DNA from: Desulforamulus ferrireducens
GTDB lineage: Bacteria; Bacillota; Desulfotomaculia; Desulfotomaculales; Desulfotomaculaceae
Reading direction: 5' to 3'
NCBI RefSeq assembly: GCF_002005145.1
Contig: NZ_CP019698.1
Span: 248,001 to 312,000 of the forward strand
DNA: 64,000 nt
The first letter of the stretch is position 1. Each line of letters starts with the position of its first letter. Below are positions 37,954 through 47,724 of the stretch, piece after piece. Position numbers and translations under genes: made by a program. The notes under the pieces are model-generated. The model made no database searches, had not been told where the DNA came from, and worked only from the letters and a program-made list of their open reading frames with translations.

Positions 37954-39342
37954 CTACTGGATGATACCATACTTTTTTAGTTTGCGAAAAATGGTGGAAC
38001 GATCCACCTTAAGTGCCTTGGCCACCTTGGCCACACTTTTATGAGAGGCCAGGGCTTTTTCTAAAACAGACTTCTCAAATCCTTCCATAATTTCCCCCAG
38101 GGATTGTTCCTCTGTGTTGATAACGTTGGCCAGTTGAAGTTTTTCCTGCATTTCCTTGTTATTGAGCAGATAATTTGGTAAATCTTCTATTTCTATCATG
38201 GCTTTATCCTGGGTAACAACCAGGCCTTGAATCAGGTTTTCCATTTCCCTTACGTTGCCCGGCCAACGGTATTCTTGTAAGAGTTTTTTCACCTCGGGGG
38301 AGAAATCAATTTTCTTACGATATTTTGTATTGAATTTATCCAGGAAGAAATCAATAAAGGGGATGATTTCTTCCTTTCGCTCCCTTAGTGGGGGTAATTC
38401 CAAGACAGCCACACGTAAGCGATAATAGAGGTCACTGCGAAAGGTGCCTTTCTGGACAGATTCCTCTAAATTTCTGTTGGTGGCGGCAATAAAGCGAACA
38501 TCCACCTTTTTTACCTTGGTGGAACCAATGCGCATTACTTCTTGGTCCTGCAAAACCCGTAACAACTTGGCTTGCATGGGCAAGGGTAGTTCACCAATTT
38601 CATCTAAGAACAAGGTACCCTTATCGGCCATTTCAAAATAACCGGGTTTCCCCTTGGTGCTGGCACCGGAAAAGGCCCCTGGTTCGTAACCAAAGAGTTC
38701 AGACTCAATTAAACTCTCCGGGATGGTAGCACAGTTAATCTTAAAAAAGGGTTCATCCCGACGCAGGCTATATTGGTGAATATGGGTAGCAAATACATCC
38801 TTACCTACTCCGGTATCACCCAGAATTAAAACCGTACTATCAGTTACGGCAATTCTCTTTAATAATTCCATCAGGTTTCGCATTTTGGGATTTTCAATAA
38901 TCGTATTGGTATGGTTTCTGGTTCTTAAATAACGGGCTTCACGGTGGTATTTTTCTATCAATTCTGCCTGGTAGGACACCTGTTCCTTGAGCTGGGAAAG
39001 CACGGTAACATCCCGGACAAAGGTAATAACATAAGCAACCTCTCCGTTGTGGTCAAATACCGGGTGACCGTTTAAGATTACCTTTCTGCCTGTGCTGGTA
39101 TTTTGCAGAGAGGTTTGGGGTTTGCCTGTTTTAACCACCAGGGGGTTAATGGCTATATCATACACCCCTTCGGTTTCCAGCTCTTTGACATAACGGCCCA
39201 GTAAGTTTTCCTTTTTCAGACCGGTTAGTTTTTCGTACATATCGTTAACCTTGATGGTTTTACCAAACCTGTCCGAAATATAAATGCCGTCAGAAAACAC
39301 ATCCAATATCCTGTCAAAGAAAGTTGTAATATCGTCTGGCAT
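37954..39342 (-). CDS. Sigma-54-dependent activator (PAS-AAA-Fis HTH)
   Basis: A 462-residue enhancer-binding protein. A PAS domain (about 8-115) with SDGIYISDRFGKTIKVN; AAA domain (about 145-375) with Walker A GDTGVGKD and the sigma-54 contact loop written GAFSGA rather than GAFTGA; ELPLPMQAKLLRVLQ and FIAATNR follow; C-terminal Fis-type HTH (about 420-460, KSVAKVAKALKVDRSTIFRKL). The PAS domain may sense a small ligand directly. Perfect sigma-54 promoters on both sides (islA and amidohydrolase) make these its likely targets. GAGGAG precedes ATG. Confidence 0.93.
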   Translation of the reverse strand: MPDDITTFFDRILDVFSDGIYISDRFGKTIKVNDMYEKLTGLKKENLLGRYVKELETEGVYDIAINPLVVKTGKPQTSLQNTSTGRKVILNGHPVFDHNGEVAYVITFVRDVTVLSQLKEQVSYQAELIEKYHREARYLRTRNHTNTIIENPKMRNLMELLKRIAVTDSTVLILGDTGVGKDVFATHIHQYSLRRDEPFFKINCATIPESLIESELFGYEPGAFSGASTKGKPGYFEMADKGTLFLDEIGELPLPMQAKLLRVLQDQEVMRIGSTKVKKVDVRFIAATNRNLEESVQKGTFRSDLYYRLRVAVLELPPLRERKEEIIPFIDFFLDKFNTKYRKKIDFSPEVKKLLQEYRWPGNVREMENLIQGLVVTQDKAMIEIEDLPNYLLNNKEMQEKLQLANVINTEEQSLGEIMEGFEKSVLEKALASHKSVAKVAKALKVDRSTIFRKLKKYGIIQ

Positions 39343-39463
39343 ATCATTTCTCCTCGCTAGCTAATTGGTTTGTTAGACCAAATTCTTTCCGACAGCTTGA
39401 AATTATTCCAGCAGATAACCTAGCTTGTGGTCATAGGTTCAAGCAAAAGTAAGATTCCCGGGA

Positions 39464-39489
39464 GTATTGTTGCATAGACGCAACAATAC
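39464..39489. promoter_or_regulatory. Palindromic UAS upstream of islA
   Basis: GTATTGTTGC-N6-GCAACAATAC, a perfect 10+10 palindrome about 170-195 nt upstream of the predicted islA start. A degenerate second copy begins TATTGTTGC at 39565, and a half site GCAACAAA lies near 39500. These are the expected binding sites of the sigma-54 activator encoded next to it. Confidence 0.75.
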
Positions 39490-39635
39490 GTGCAGAATAG
39501 CAACAAACTTTGTCCGGTAGATTACCAAAGAGGGCTTGGCCCGGCCAGAAGATTTCCCTGCTTATATTGTTGCATATTTGCACTAATTAAGCAAGGAGCG
39601 TCTTGGAAACCTTAAAAATAGGGGGTTTTTCTTGT

Positions 39636-39651
39636 TGGCACGCAAATTGCT
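39636..39651 (+). promoter_or_regulatory. Sigma-54 promoter of islA
   Basis: TGGCAC (39636-39641), 5 nt, TTGCT (39647-39651): an exact -24/-12 match with GG and GC 10 nt apart. The predicted start is near 39661, giving a ~100-nt leader. The remaining 39343-39762 DNA shows no gene. Confidence 0.92.
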
Positions 39652-39762
39652 AATAGTATAGACAAGGCAACAGCGCTGTGTTGGTAGTAAAGTTTCTTAG
39701 AATAGTGAAAGTAATCTTTTGTCTTTGACTTAAGTAACCAATTCAAAGGAGGAAAAATTAAG

Positions 39763-42246
39763 ATGACAACCTGTTGTGTGCTATCCCCCCACGAACAAAG
39801 AATTCAGGAAGAAATGCTGGGCAAAGACGACTTTAAAAAGGGTAGAGAACGTATCTACAAGATTCTGGAAAGCTTCCAAGGCCAACGTCCCATTATTGAT
39901 GTGGAAAGAGCTAAATACTTTACCGAATCCATGAAGCAAACCGAAGGTGAACCCTTAGTACTAAGATGGTCCAAGGCTCTGCTGCACATTGCCCAAAATA
40001 TGACTGTTTATATTGACGACCACAACCTGCTGGTAGGCAGAGGAGGTCAGCCCGGTCGTTATGGCATGCTGTTTCCTGAGTTAGACGGGGATTTCCTGGA
40101 TGTTGCCATTGAACAACTACCCAGCCGGGTGGAATCACCCTTTAACATCAGCCAGAGTGATGCAGATATCGTCATCAATGAAATTGCTCCCTACTGGAAA
40201 GGCAAAACCTTCCACGAAAAATTAGCCGAGTCCCTGCCCGAAGATACTCTTAAGTTGACCTACGATCCCAATGATATTTTGAAATCCAGATTTATCGTTA
40301 ACGAAACCGCCTCCTTCCGTTCCTCCATTCAGTGGGTACACGATTATGAGAGAGTGCTCAAGAGAGGTTTTAAAGGCATTAAAGAAGAGGCTCAGGCCAA
40401 GCTGGCCGCGCTGGATCCCAACAGCCCTGTGGCAAACATGGAAAAGAAACCTTTCCTGCAAGCAGTTATTAACGTTTGTGATGCCATCGTGCTGTGGGCC
40501 AACAGACATGCTGATTTAGCTGCTGAACTGGCAGAAAAAGAAACCGATGCCACCAGAAAGCAAGAATTACTGGAAATTGCTGAAATTTGCCGTTGGGTAC
40601 CGGAAAACCCTGCCCGAAACTTCCGGGAAGCTATGCAATCCCAGTGGTTTACCCAGATGTTCTCCAGAATTGAGCAAAAGACCGGTACCATTATCTCCAA
40701 CGGCCGGATGGATCAGTACTTATATCCCTACTATAAAAAAGACATCGAAGCAGGCATCCTGACTGAAGAAAAAGCCATTGAACTGCTGGAATGCATGTGG
40801 GTTGCCATGGCGCAGTTCATTGATCTCTATGTATCCCCCACCGGCGGTGCCTTTAACGAAGGCTATGCCCACTGGGAAGCTGTTACCATTGGTGGACAAA
40901 CACCCGATGGCCGTGATGCAACCAACGAACTAACCTATTTATTCTTAAGATCTAAGCAGGAATTCCCCTTAAACTACCCTGACCTGGCTGCCCGTATCCA
41001 TGCCCGTGCTCCCGAGCGTTATATGCATGAAGTGGCTCTAACCATTAAAGAAGGTTCCGGCTTCCCCAAACTAATTAACGATGAAGAGGTAATTCCTCTG
41101 CTGTTATCCAAGGGCGCTACCTTTGAGGAAGCTTACGATTATGCCGTATCTGGCTGCTCCGAGGCCAGAATGCCCAACAGAGATACCTTCACCAGCGGCT
41201 GTGCCTATATCAACTTTGCTTCCGCCGTGGAAATGGTTCTTTATAATGGGAAAACCCTGCTCACCGGGGACGAAGTGATTGGTCTGGAAACCGGCGATCC
41301 CAGAAACTTTAAGACTTGGGAAGAGTTCTGGAACGCTTACACTGCCCAAACCACTAATTTCTTAAAGCATGCCTTTATCCAGCAACACGTAATTATTAAT
41401 CTACGTCCCAAGCACTTTGCCACACCCCTGGGTTCCTCCCTGCATGATCTTTGCATGGAACATTGCTTAGACCTGCATACCCCCGTAATTCCCGGTGGTA
41501 TCGATATGGGTTATTTCGAATTAATTGGTTACGGAACTGTTGTGGATTCCCTGGTTGCCATTAAGAAGTTGGTCTTTGAAGATAAGAAATTAACCATGGA
41601 TGAAGTAATCGAGGCCCTGAAATGCAACTTTGAGGGTAAAGAGGCCATCAGACAAATGCTTTTAAATGCTCCCAAATATGGCAACAACGATCCCTATGCT
41701 GATGAAATTGCCAGAGCAGTGGATAGACAAGCCCTGGAATTTACCCGCAAATACTCCAAGGAACTGGGTGTTCACCTTGACCTGAGATTAGTACCCTTTA
41801 CATCCCACGTTCCCTTTGGTAAAGTAGTTAGTGCGACTCCGAACGGCAGAAAGGCCTATACCCCACTGGCAGACGGTTCCTCCGCCTCCCACGGTTGCGA
41901 TGTCAACGGCCCCACTGCAGTCTTGCTGTCGAACTTTAACTCTAAGAACTACGACTATCGTGAGCGTGCCTCCCGCTTACTCAACATTAAATTTACTCCT
42001 TCCTGTGTGGCCGGTGAGGAAGGGACACAGAAACTGGTTTCCTTCATTAGAACTTGGTGCGACTTAAGACTCTGGCACCTGCAATTCAACATTATTAATA
42101 AGGAAACCTTGCTGAAGGCTAAAAAGGATCCTGACAAGTATCGCGGTCTGATTGTGCGGGTGGCTGGCTACAGTGCTTACTTCTGCGACCTGTCTCCCGA
42201 TTTGCAAGACGACATCATTGCCAGAACCGAGCATGATACCATCTAA
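39763..42246 (+). CDS. islA: Isethionate sulfite-lyase (glycyl radical enzyme)
   Basis: An 827-residue glycyl radical enzyme that cleaves isethionate to acetaldehyde and sulfite. Thiyl Cys465 and general base Glu467 lie in SGCSEAR; the radical Gly802 lies in RVAGYSAYF. From memory, Bilophila wadsworthia IslA uses R189, Q193, W374, C468, E470, R678 and G805; here R186, Q190, W371, C465, E467, R675 and G802 occur at a constant offset of three, which strongly supports isethionate over choline, glycerol or hydroxyproline. AAAGGAGG precedes ATG. It is oxygen-sensitive and activated by the islB product. Neighbouring xsc and DsrE/TauE genes fit. Confidence 0.93.
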   Translation: MTTCCVLSPHEQRIQEEMLGKDDFKKGRERIYKILESFQGQRPIIDVERAKYFTESMKQTEGEPLVLRWSKALLHIAQNMTVYIDDHNLLVGRGGQPGRYGMLFPELDGDFLDVAIEQLPSRVESPFNISQSDADIVINEIAPYWKGKTFHEKLAESLPEDTLKLTYDPNDILKSRFIVNETASFRSSIQWVHDYERVLKRGFKGIKEEAQAKLAALDPNSPVANMEKKPFLQAVINVCDAIVLWANRHADLAAELAEKETDATRKQELLEIAEICRWVPENPARNFREAMQSQWFTQMFSRIEQKTGTIISNGRMDQYLYPYYKKDIEAGILTEEKAIELLECMWVAMAQFIDLYVSPTGGAFNEGYAHWEAVTIGGQTPDGRDATNELTYLFLRSKQEFPLNYPDLAARIHARAPERYMHEVALTIKEGSGFPKLINDEEVIPLLLSKGATFEEAYDYAVSGCSEARMPNRDTFTSGCAYINFASAVEMVLYNGKTLLTGDEVIGLETGDPRNFKTWEEFWNAYTAQTTNFLKHAFIQQHVIINLRPKHFATPLGSSLHDLCMEHCLDLHTPVIPGGIDMGYFELIGYGTVVDSLVAIKKLVFEDKKLTMDEVIEALKCNFEGKEAIRQMLLNAPKYGNNDPYADEIARAVDRQALEFTRKYSKELGVHLDLRLVPFTSHVPFGKVVSATPNGRKAYTPLADGSSASHGCDVNGPTAVLLSNFNSKNYDYRERASRLLNIKFTPSCVAGEEGTQKLVSFIRTWCDLRLWHLQFNIINKETLLKAKKDPDKYRGLIVRVAGYSAYFCDLSPDLQDDIIARTEHDTI

Positions 42247-42265
42247 CTAAATAAAAAAACCTGTC

Positions 42266-42297
42266 CTGTAAGTCCTGCTTAACGGCAGGACTTACAG
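42266..42297 (+). promoter_or_regulatory. Intercistronic stem between islA and islB
   Basis: A perfect 13-bp stem (42266-42278 with 42285-42297) without a long U run. It probably stabilises islA mRNA or partly terminates, lowering islB relative to islA. Confidence 0.6.
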
Positions 42298-42319
42298 CCA
42301 TATTTTATGGGAGGCCAAT

Positions 42320-43252
42320 ATGACTGAAGCAAATACGCCTAAAACTAAAAAGGATGGCATCGTTTTTAATATTCAGCGCTATTCGGTACATGATGGTCCG
42401 GGGATTAGAACCATTGTGTTTTTAAAGGGCTGTCCTTTAAGATGCCAGTGGTGCGCCAATCCGGAATCCCAGCAAAGGCAGCCTGAACTGGCCTATAACG
42501 ATAATAAATGTATAGGCACCGAGGAATGCTTCTATTGTTTTAAGGCTTGCCCGGTGGGGGCCATACAAAAAAAGGCAGAGAAAATCCAAGTCGACCGGGA
42601 GCTTTGTACAAATTGTGGTTCCTGTGCGGCCAGTTGTCCTTCCCAAGCACTAAATATGTATGGTAAATCCATGAGTGCAAAGGAAGTGCTGGATACAGTT
42701 GAGCAAGACAGTATTTTCTATTCCAGATCCGGCGGCGGCATGACCCTCAGCGGCGGCGAGCCTCTGTCACAAGCGGATTTTGCCACTGAGTTACTCAAAG
42801 AAGCCAAACGCAGAAGGATTAACACCACCATTGAGACCTGCGGTTATGCCGACTGGGAGAAACTAGAGCAGGTATGTGCCTATGTAGATAATATCCTGTA
42901 CGATATCAAAAGTATGCACCCGGTCAAACACCAGGCCTTTACCGGTGTAAGTAATGAAAGAATATTAGAGAATTTAAAGAAGCTGTACAGCAGCTTCCCC
43001 AACAAAGCCATTACAGTAAGAACCCCGGTTATACCTGGCTTTAATGATACAGAACAGGATATTTTAGCTATCCTGGACTTTATTGCGGATATGCCCGGTG
43101 TTCACTATGAACTGTTAGGATATCACCGCTTGGGGGAACCTAAGTACAACTATTTGGGTAAGGATTATTTATTAAGCGGTATTATGCCTCTGGCTCAAAA
43201 CCGCCTGGCAGCCCTCAAGCAACTGGTGCAAGAGCATTTTAACAGCAGATAA
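42320..43252 (+). CDS. islB: Isethionate sulfite-lyase activating enzyme (radical SAM)
   Basis: A 310-residue radical SAM activase that abstracts hydrogen from the IslA glycine. The cluster motif CPLRCQWC (CxxxCxxC) is at about residues 38-45. A ferredoxin-like insert with two more clusters follows (CIGTEECFYCFKACP and CTNCGSCAASCP, about 63-105), as in activases of GREs other than PFL. TLSGGEPLSQ and ETCGYADW are SAM-binding. It begins 73 nt after islA behind GGGAGG. Confidence 0.94.
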   Translation: MTEANTPKTKKDGIVFNIQRYSVHDGPGIRTIVFLKGCPLRCQWCANPESQQRQPELAYNDNKCIGTEECFYCFKACPVGAIQKKAEKIQVDRELCTNCGSCAASCPSQALNMYGKSMSAKEVLDTVEQDSIFYSRSGGGMTLSGGEPLSQADFATELLKEAKRRRINTTIETCGYADWEKLEQVCAYVDNILYDIKSMHPVKHQAFTGVSNERILENLKKLYSSFPNKAITVRTPVIPGFNDTEQDILAILDFIADMPGVHYELLGYHRLGEPKYNYLGKDYLLSGIMPLAQNRLAALKQLVQEHFNSR

Positions 43253-43267
43253 GGAGGCTTTATTGCA

Positions 43268-43609
43268 GTGTATCAAGTATTATTTCACGTATCCGATAAC
43301 GAAACCTGGCCCAAAGCAGTAACTAACATCGAGAATTTTTTAAAGGATGTCGGGCCGAGTGGGGCGACAATTGAAGTGGTGGCTAACGCTGCAGCGGTAA
43401 TGACCTATTACAACCAGGAAAAGGCAGAGTTGCTGGAACGTATGCAACAGCTTGCTGCCATAGGTGTTAAATTTACCGCCTGCAGAAATGCCCTCAGGGC
43501 CCATCAATTAGATGAGCAGGCCAAACCTGATTTTGTCGAGGTGGTACCCGGTGGGATTACTGAGATTGTAGCCAAACAAGCTGCCGGTTATTTGTATATT
43601 AAACCCTAG
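43268..43609 (+). CDS. DsrE-family protein
   Basis: A 113-residue single-domain DsrE/F-like protein, seen as YQVLFHVSDNETWPKAVTNIENFL, IEVVANAAAVMTY and GVKFTACRNALRAHQL with one cysteine in the usual active loop, then VEVVPGGITEIVAKQAAGYLYIKP. Related proteins move sulfur as persulfide. GTG start behind AAGGAGG, 15 nt after islB. In this operon it may handle sulfite-derived sulfur (inference). Confidence 0.85.
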   Translation: MYQVLFHVSDNETWPKAVTNIENFLKDVGPSGATIEVVANAAAVMTYYNQEKAELLERMQQLAAIGVKFTACRNALRAHQLDEQAKPDFVEVVPGGITEIVAKQAAGYLYIKP

Positions 43610-43631
43610 GCTAATTACAGAAGCACCCTGC

Positions 43632-43668
43632 TATCCGTTATGGTCCCGGATCATAACGGATAATTTTT
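43632..43668 (+). terminator. Terminator of the islAB operon
   Basis: TATCCGTTATG (43633-43643) pairs with CATAACGGATA (43652-43662), then ATTTTT. Confidence 0.85.
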
Positions 43669-43688
43669 ACACTAAAGATGGTGATAAA

Positions 43689-44471
43689 GTGACTGAATGG
43701 ATTTTTGCGGGACTAATCGTCTTTGTGGCTTCTGTATCACAGGCGGCCATAGGTTTTGGGTTTGCTGTGGTGGCAACCCCCTTTTTGTTGCTGGTTTTTA
43801 ATTCTCGCGATGTTATCCAGATGAGCATCATCCTGTCCTTCTTGATTGCCGTTATTTTAACACCGCGCATTAAAGACCAGATAAACTATGATATGTTGAA
43901 AAGACTTATAATTGGCAGTATAATCGGGGTTCCCATAGGGCTAGTCTTTTTTGCCTATGTAAGTTTAGGTGTTTTAAAATTTTCCGTCAGTATTGTCATT
44001 CTCACCCTCACCTTTTTTTTGGTTTCCAGATGGTTCAAGGAAAAAAGCTTTGAGGTGGGTAAGGACCCGGTGCCCTTTAGTACCTCTTTGGTCAACTGGT
44101 TAAAGGAACCGGAGCAACGCAATGAGCTGTTGGTTGGCCTGTGCGCCGGGGCCCTCACCACCAGCATTGGTATGCCAGGGGTGCCGCTGGCATTATATTT
44201 TGCCATGAACAACACCCGCAAAGATGTGGTGAGAAGTACCACCCTGGCTTTCTTTATTGTGGTTTATATCTTCAGCATGGTTACCCAGGCTCTAACGGTA
44301 AAAATTAGCTTACCGGTGATCATATCTTCCGCTTATCTTGCTCCTGCCGCGGTTGCCGGCGTATATTTGGGGCATATTTTGTTTGATAAAATAGATCAGA
44401 GAATGTTTCAGATTTGTACTAACATCATTCTGATTATTACGGGCTTTTATATGCTGATTAAAAGCTTTTAG
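43689..44471 (+). CDS. TauE/SafE family permease (sulfite/sulfonate exporter-like)
   Basis: A 260-residue membrane protein with about eight helices and two pseudo-repeats: AAIGFGFAVVATPFLLLVF near the N-terminus and GALTTSIGMPGVPLALYFAMNN in the middle, both typical of TauE/SafE. Family members export sulfite or sulfoacetate, or import sulfonates. Its place after islAB suggests relief of sulfite stress. GTG start with a weak site, 79 nt after the DsrE gene. Confidence 0.88.
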   Translation: MTEWIFAGLIVFVASVSQAAIGFGFAVVATPFLLLVFNSRDVIQMSIILSFLIAVILTPRIKDQINYDMLKRLIIGSIIGVPIGLVFFAYVSLGVLKFSVSIVILTLTFFLVSRWFKEKSFEVGKDPVPFSTSLVNWLKEPEQRNELLVGLCAGALTTSIGMPGVPLALYFAMNNTRKDVVRSTTLAFFIVVYIFSMVTQALTVKISLPVIISSAYLAPAAVAGVYLGHILFDKIDQRMFQICTNIILIITGFYMLIKSF

Positions 44472-44537
44472 CAGTTGCGGCTATAATATTGCCTGGCCGG
44501 GAAACAATAAAGAAAAAACTTTCCCGGAGGTGTGCCT

Positions 44538-44756
44538 ATGACTCTTCATAATAAAAGGCATACATTACAAACAGGTGTGACGAACGCTCAGAGCGTAACC
44601 AGCAAAGGGGAACTGGTACAAGGTAACCCGGAATCTGAAATCAGTCAAAAGGAAATGGCTCCCACCGGCCGGCAAATTAAACAAAACCCCTTTAAAACAC
44701 CCCCCAATACCCTCACCAGTCAAGATGATGATATTGGTATGGGGGAAAAGGGCTAA
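44538..44756 (+). CDS. Small hypothetical protein
   Basis: A 72-residue hydrophilic, Thr/Gln/Pro-rich protein with no membrane segment and no recognised motif. CCCGGAGG lies 8 nt before ATG 44538, and a strong terminator follows, so it is probably real. It may be disordered. Function unknown. Confidence 0.55.
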   Translation: MTLHNKRHTLQTGVTNAQSVTSKGELVQGNPESEISQKEMAPTGRQIKQNPFKTPPNTLTSQDDDIGMGEKG

Positions 44757-44768
44757 GTAGTTGCATGA

Positions 44769-44808
44769 AGGAAGTGTCACATATGGTAATGTGGCTCTTC
44801 CTTTTTTT
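44769..44808 (+). terminator. Terminator (GTGTCGC-like family)
   Basis: AGGAAG-TG-TCACAT pairs with ATGTGG-CT-CTTCC across 44769-44801, then seven T. Confidence 0.85.
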
Positions 44809-44809
44809 A

Positions 44810-45104
44810 GGCCGTCAGCTGTTGGCTTTTGGCCATCAGCCGTCGGCTTAGTTGGATTAAACCCGATACTCGTACACATTCCCTGTAGTGGGGACTTTAT
44901 TTGAGCCCCCTGTGAGGGGGCTGGCGCGCAGCGCCTGGGGGAGTTTACAGGGTTTTATCCTCGACTCCCTCCGGCGGCTTCGCCGCCACCTCCCAGGAGG
45001 TTCTAAAAAGGCCAAGAGCCAAAGGCCTATGGCCTAAGGTCTAATGCCCAAAGCCGAAGGCCGACGGCTGATGGCCGATGGCCGATAGCCGACGGCCAGT
45101 TGCA
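44810..45104. repeat. Composite intergenic repeat, copy 3
   Basis: Heptamer-type repeats at 44810-44848 and 45018-45102 flank the ~100-bp hairpin element at 44901-45003. The right block shows six consecutive 7-nt units of the form GGCYGAY/AGCCGAC at about 45058-45099. No gene is seen in 44757-45338. Confidence 0.85.
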
Positions 45105-45197
45105 CATCATCCCTTAATTGCGCAAAAGTTTTTACAAAAAAATGTTTAAATAAACATCAAAAAAAGCAGGATTTTTGTTTGAACACACAGAATATAA

Positions 45198-45211
45198 TGT
45201 TCTAATGAACA
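45198..45211. promoter_or_regulatory. Inverted repeat before the DeoR gene
   Basis: TGTTC-TAAT-GAACA at 45198-45211, with another GAACA at 45181 after TTTGTTT. It is an operator candidate for the DeoR-type regulator that follows. Confidence 0.4.
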
Positions 45212-45338
45212 AGCAAATTTATGAAACACAGGCAAGCTCCGGCATAGTGGATAAAAAAACTGAGAAGGCAGAAACTATTAAGGCCGTTTAACGTTGTGCA
45301 TGGCAACAAGATATCCTGAAGAGCACAGGGGGAGAGTC

Positions 45339-46094
45339 ATGATCACAGAACGTCAAAATAAAATTCGTTCATTATTACAAGAACACGGCCATCTGACAGT
45401 TGCTGACTTGGCCCTGCGTTTTGGCGTTTCCGAAATGACCATTCGTCGTGATCTGAAAGCCTTGGCTGCTCTGGGGATGGTACAGCGTGAACACGGTGGA
45501 GCCATTTGGCCTCAATCCCAGCCAAATAACGGCTTTTTATCACGTCTGGGAGAGGCCAAACAGGAAAAGGCTGCCATTGGCCGCTTGGCTGCCAGTCTAA
45601 TCGAAGAGGGAGAAACCATTATCCTGGATGCAGGAACTACTACCTTGGCCATTGCCCAGGCGATCAACAAGCCCTGTGTGGCTATCACCAACTCCCTGCC
45701 CATCGCCTCGGTGTTGTCTGCCAGAGACGAGATAACTGTTTTAGTAACAGGAGGGGAGGTTCGTGGCTCTACCCAGGCTTTGGTAGGTCCCATGGCCAGG
45801 GCTAGCCTAAGTGGCTTTAATGCTGACAAGGTATTTCTTGCTGCCACGGGAGTGAGTCTTGAACGGGGCTTGTCCACTAACAATATGTTAGAGTCGGAAG
45901 TAAAACAAGTTATGCTGGTAGCTGCCCGTCAAGCTATTCTGGTGGCCCATAGTAAAAAATTTAGCCAGGTCTACTATCATACCTTTGCCCACTGGGATAA
46001 GGTACATACCGTAATTACCGATGCCGGCTTACCCCAGGAGAAACGCCAGGAGCTAGAAAGGTTAGGGGTAAATGTACTCATTGCCTCTGGTTAG
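45339..46094 (+). CDS. DeoR-family transcriptional regulator
   Basis: A 251-residue regulator. The N-terminal DeoR HTH (about 1-55) has MITERQNKIRSLLQEHGHLTVADLALRFGVSEMTIRRDL in pieces, followed by a sugar-phosphate sensing domain with LDAGTTTLAIAQAI, VLVTGGEVRGSTQALVGP, KVFLAATGVSLERGL. ATG 45339 has GGGGGAGAG upstream. It precedes gap by 128 nt and may control glycolytic genes (inference). It is not a CggR, which belongs to the SorC family. Confidence 0.9.
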   Translation: MITERQNKIRSLLQEHGHLTVADLALRFGVSEMTIRRDLKALAALGMVQREHGGAIWPQSQPNNGFLSRLGEAKQEKAAIGRLAASLIEEGETIILDAGTTTLAIAQAINKPCVAITNSLPIASVLSARDEITVLVTGGEVRGSTQALVGPMARASLSGFNADKVFLAATGVSLERGLSTNNMLESEVKQVMLVAARQAILVAHSKKFSQVYYHTFAHWDKVHTVITDAGLPQEKRQELERLGVNVLIASG

Positions 46095-46219
46095 CCTGAC
46101 GCTCTGCTTACACAAAAACTCCCTTGGTGTCACGACCTTTCTGAGAGGCTAAACAGAGGTAGTGGCTCGGTGGAGGGAGGGTTATATAGCAGCTAATTAG
46201 TTAATAGGGGAGGAGTTAA

Positions 46220-47245
<1,026 letters not shown>

Positions 47246-47262
47246 AGTAAAGGCGAATATTC

Positions 47263-47306
47263 CAACAAATCCCTTCATAATAATTTTTGAAGGGATTTGT
47301 TGTTCT
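47263..47306 (+). terminator. gap terminator
   Basis: A perfect 15-bp stem (47263-47277 with 47288-47302), then TTCTT. Confidence 0.88.
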
Positions 47307-47440
47307 TAAACCGCCTTAACAGAATATTTAATTAATTCAGGAAAATAGTCCTAGCGAAATTTTTGTGTTTTCACTGGGGTTTTCGATAACCCTAAAATAT
47401 TCGAAACTTGAGAGATATTTTTAAAAATATTCTAAAATAA

Positions 47441-47469
47441 TTGACACTAGTTGGAAGACGCTATATACT
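47441..47469 (+). promoter_or_regulatory. Strong sigma-A promoter upstream of the first hdrA
   Basis: TTGACA (47441-47446), a 17-nt spacer, TATACT (47464-47469). The start is expected near 47476, over 420 nt before hdrA. Confidence 0.75.
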
Positions 47470-47661
47470 AGCCATAAGGAGAAAGTGGCGTAAATTCAAT
47501 GTTTGTAAGGATAATGTATACAACTAAGCAATATACCTCAAGGTAGCATCTTAACTTTGGGAGCATCAGGCAATTTTCACCATAAATAGTATACTCGTTA
47601 CGCTAGCGTGTCAGAGGGGTGACATTTTTTAGACCAGCTTTTACTGTTGGGTTAACTAATT

Positions 47662-47724
47662 AGACAAGCACCTCTATTCAGAAATAACTAAATAGCTTTA
47701 TAATAAGGTAGTTTGTCTTTTTTT
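47662..47724 (+). terminator. Terminator-like structure inside the hdrA leader
   Basis: AGACAA...ACCT (47662-47673) can pair with AGGT...TTTGTCT (47706-47718), followed by TTTTTT (47719-47724). Together with the promoter at 47441 it would define a ~250-nt leader RNA or attenuator. A second promoter candidate, TTGTAC-N18-TAAAAT, spans 47723-47752. Confidence 0.5.

Noticed and set aside
39763-42246. Pyruvate formate-lyase, choline TMA-lyase or glycerol dehydratase
   Set aside because: The active-site cysteine is not in a CC pair as in PFL, and the GCSEAR context plus the constant-offset match to IslA residues favour isethionate sulfite-lyase.
45018-45102. CRISPR array
   Set aside because: The repeats are contiguous 7-nt units without spacers, and no cas genes are present.
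45339-46094. CggR (central glycolytic gene regulator)
   Set aside because: The protein has a DeoR-type HTH and sensor; CggR is SorC-type and longer.
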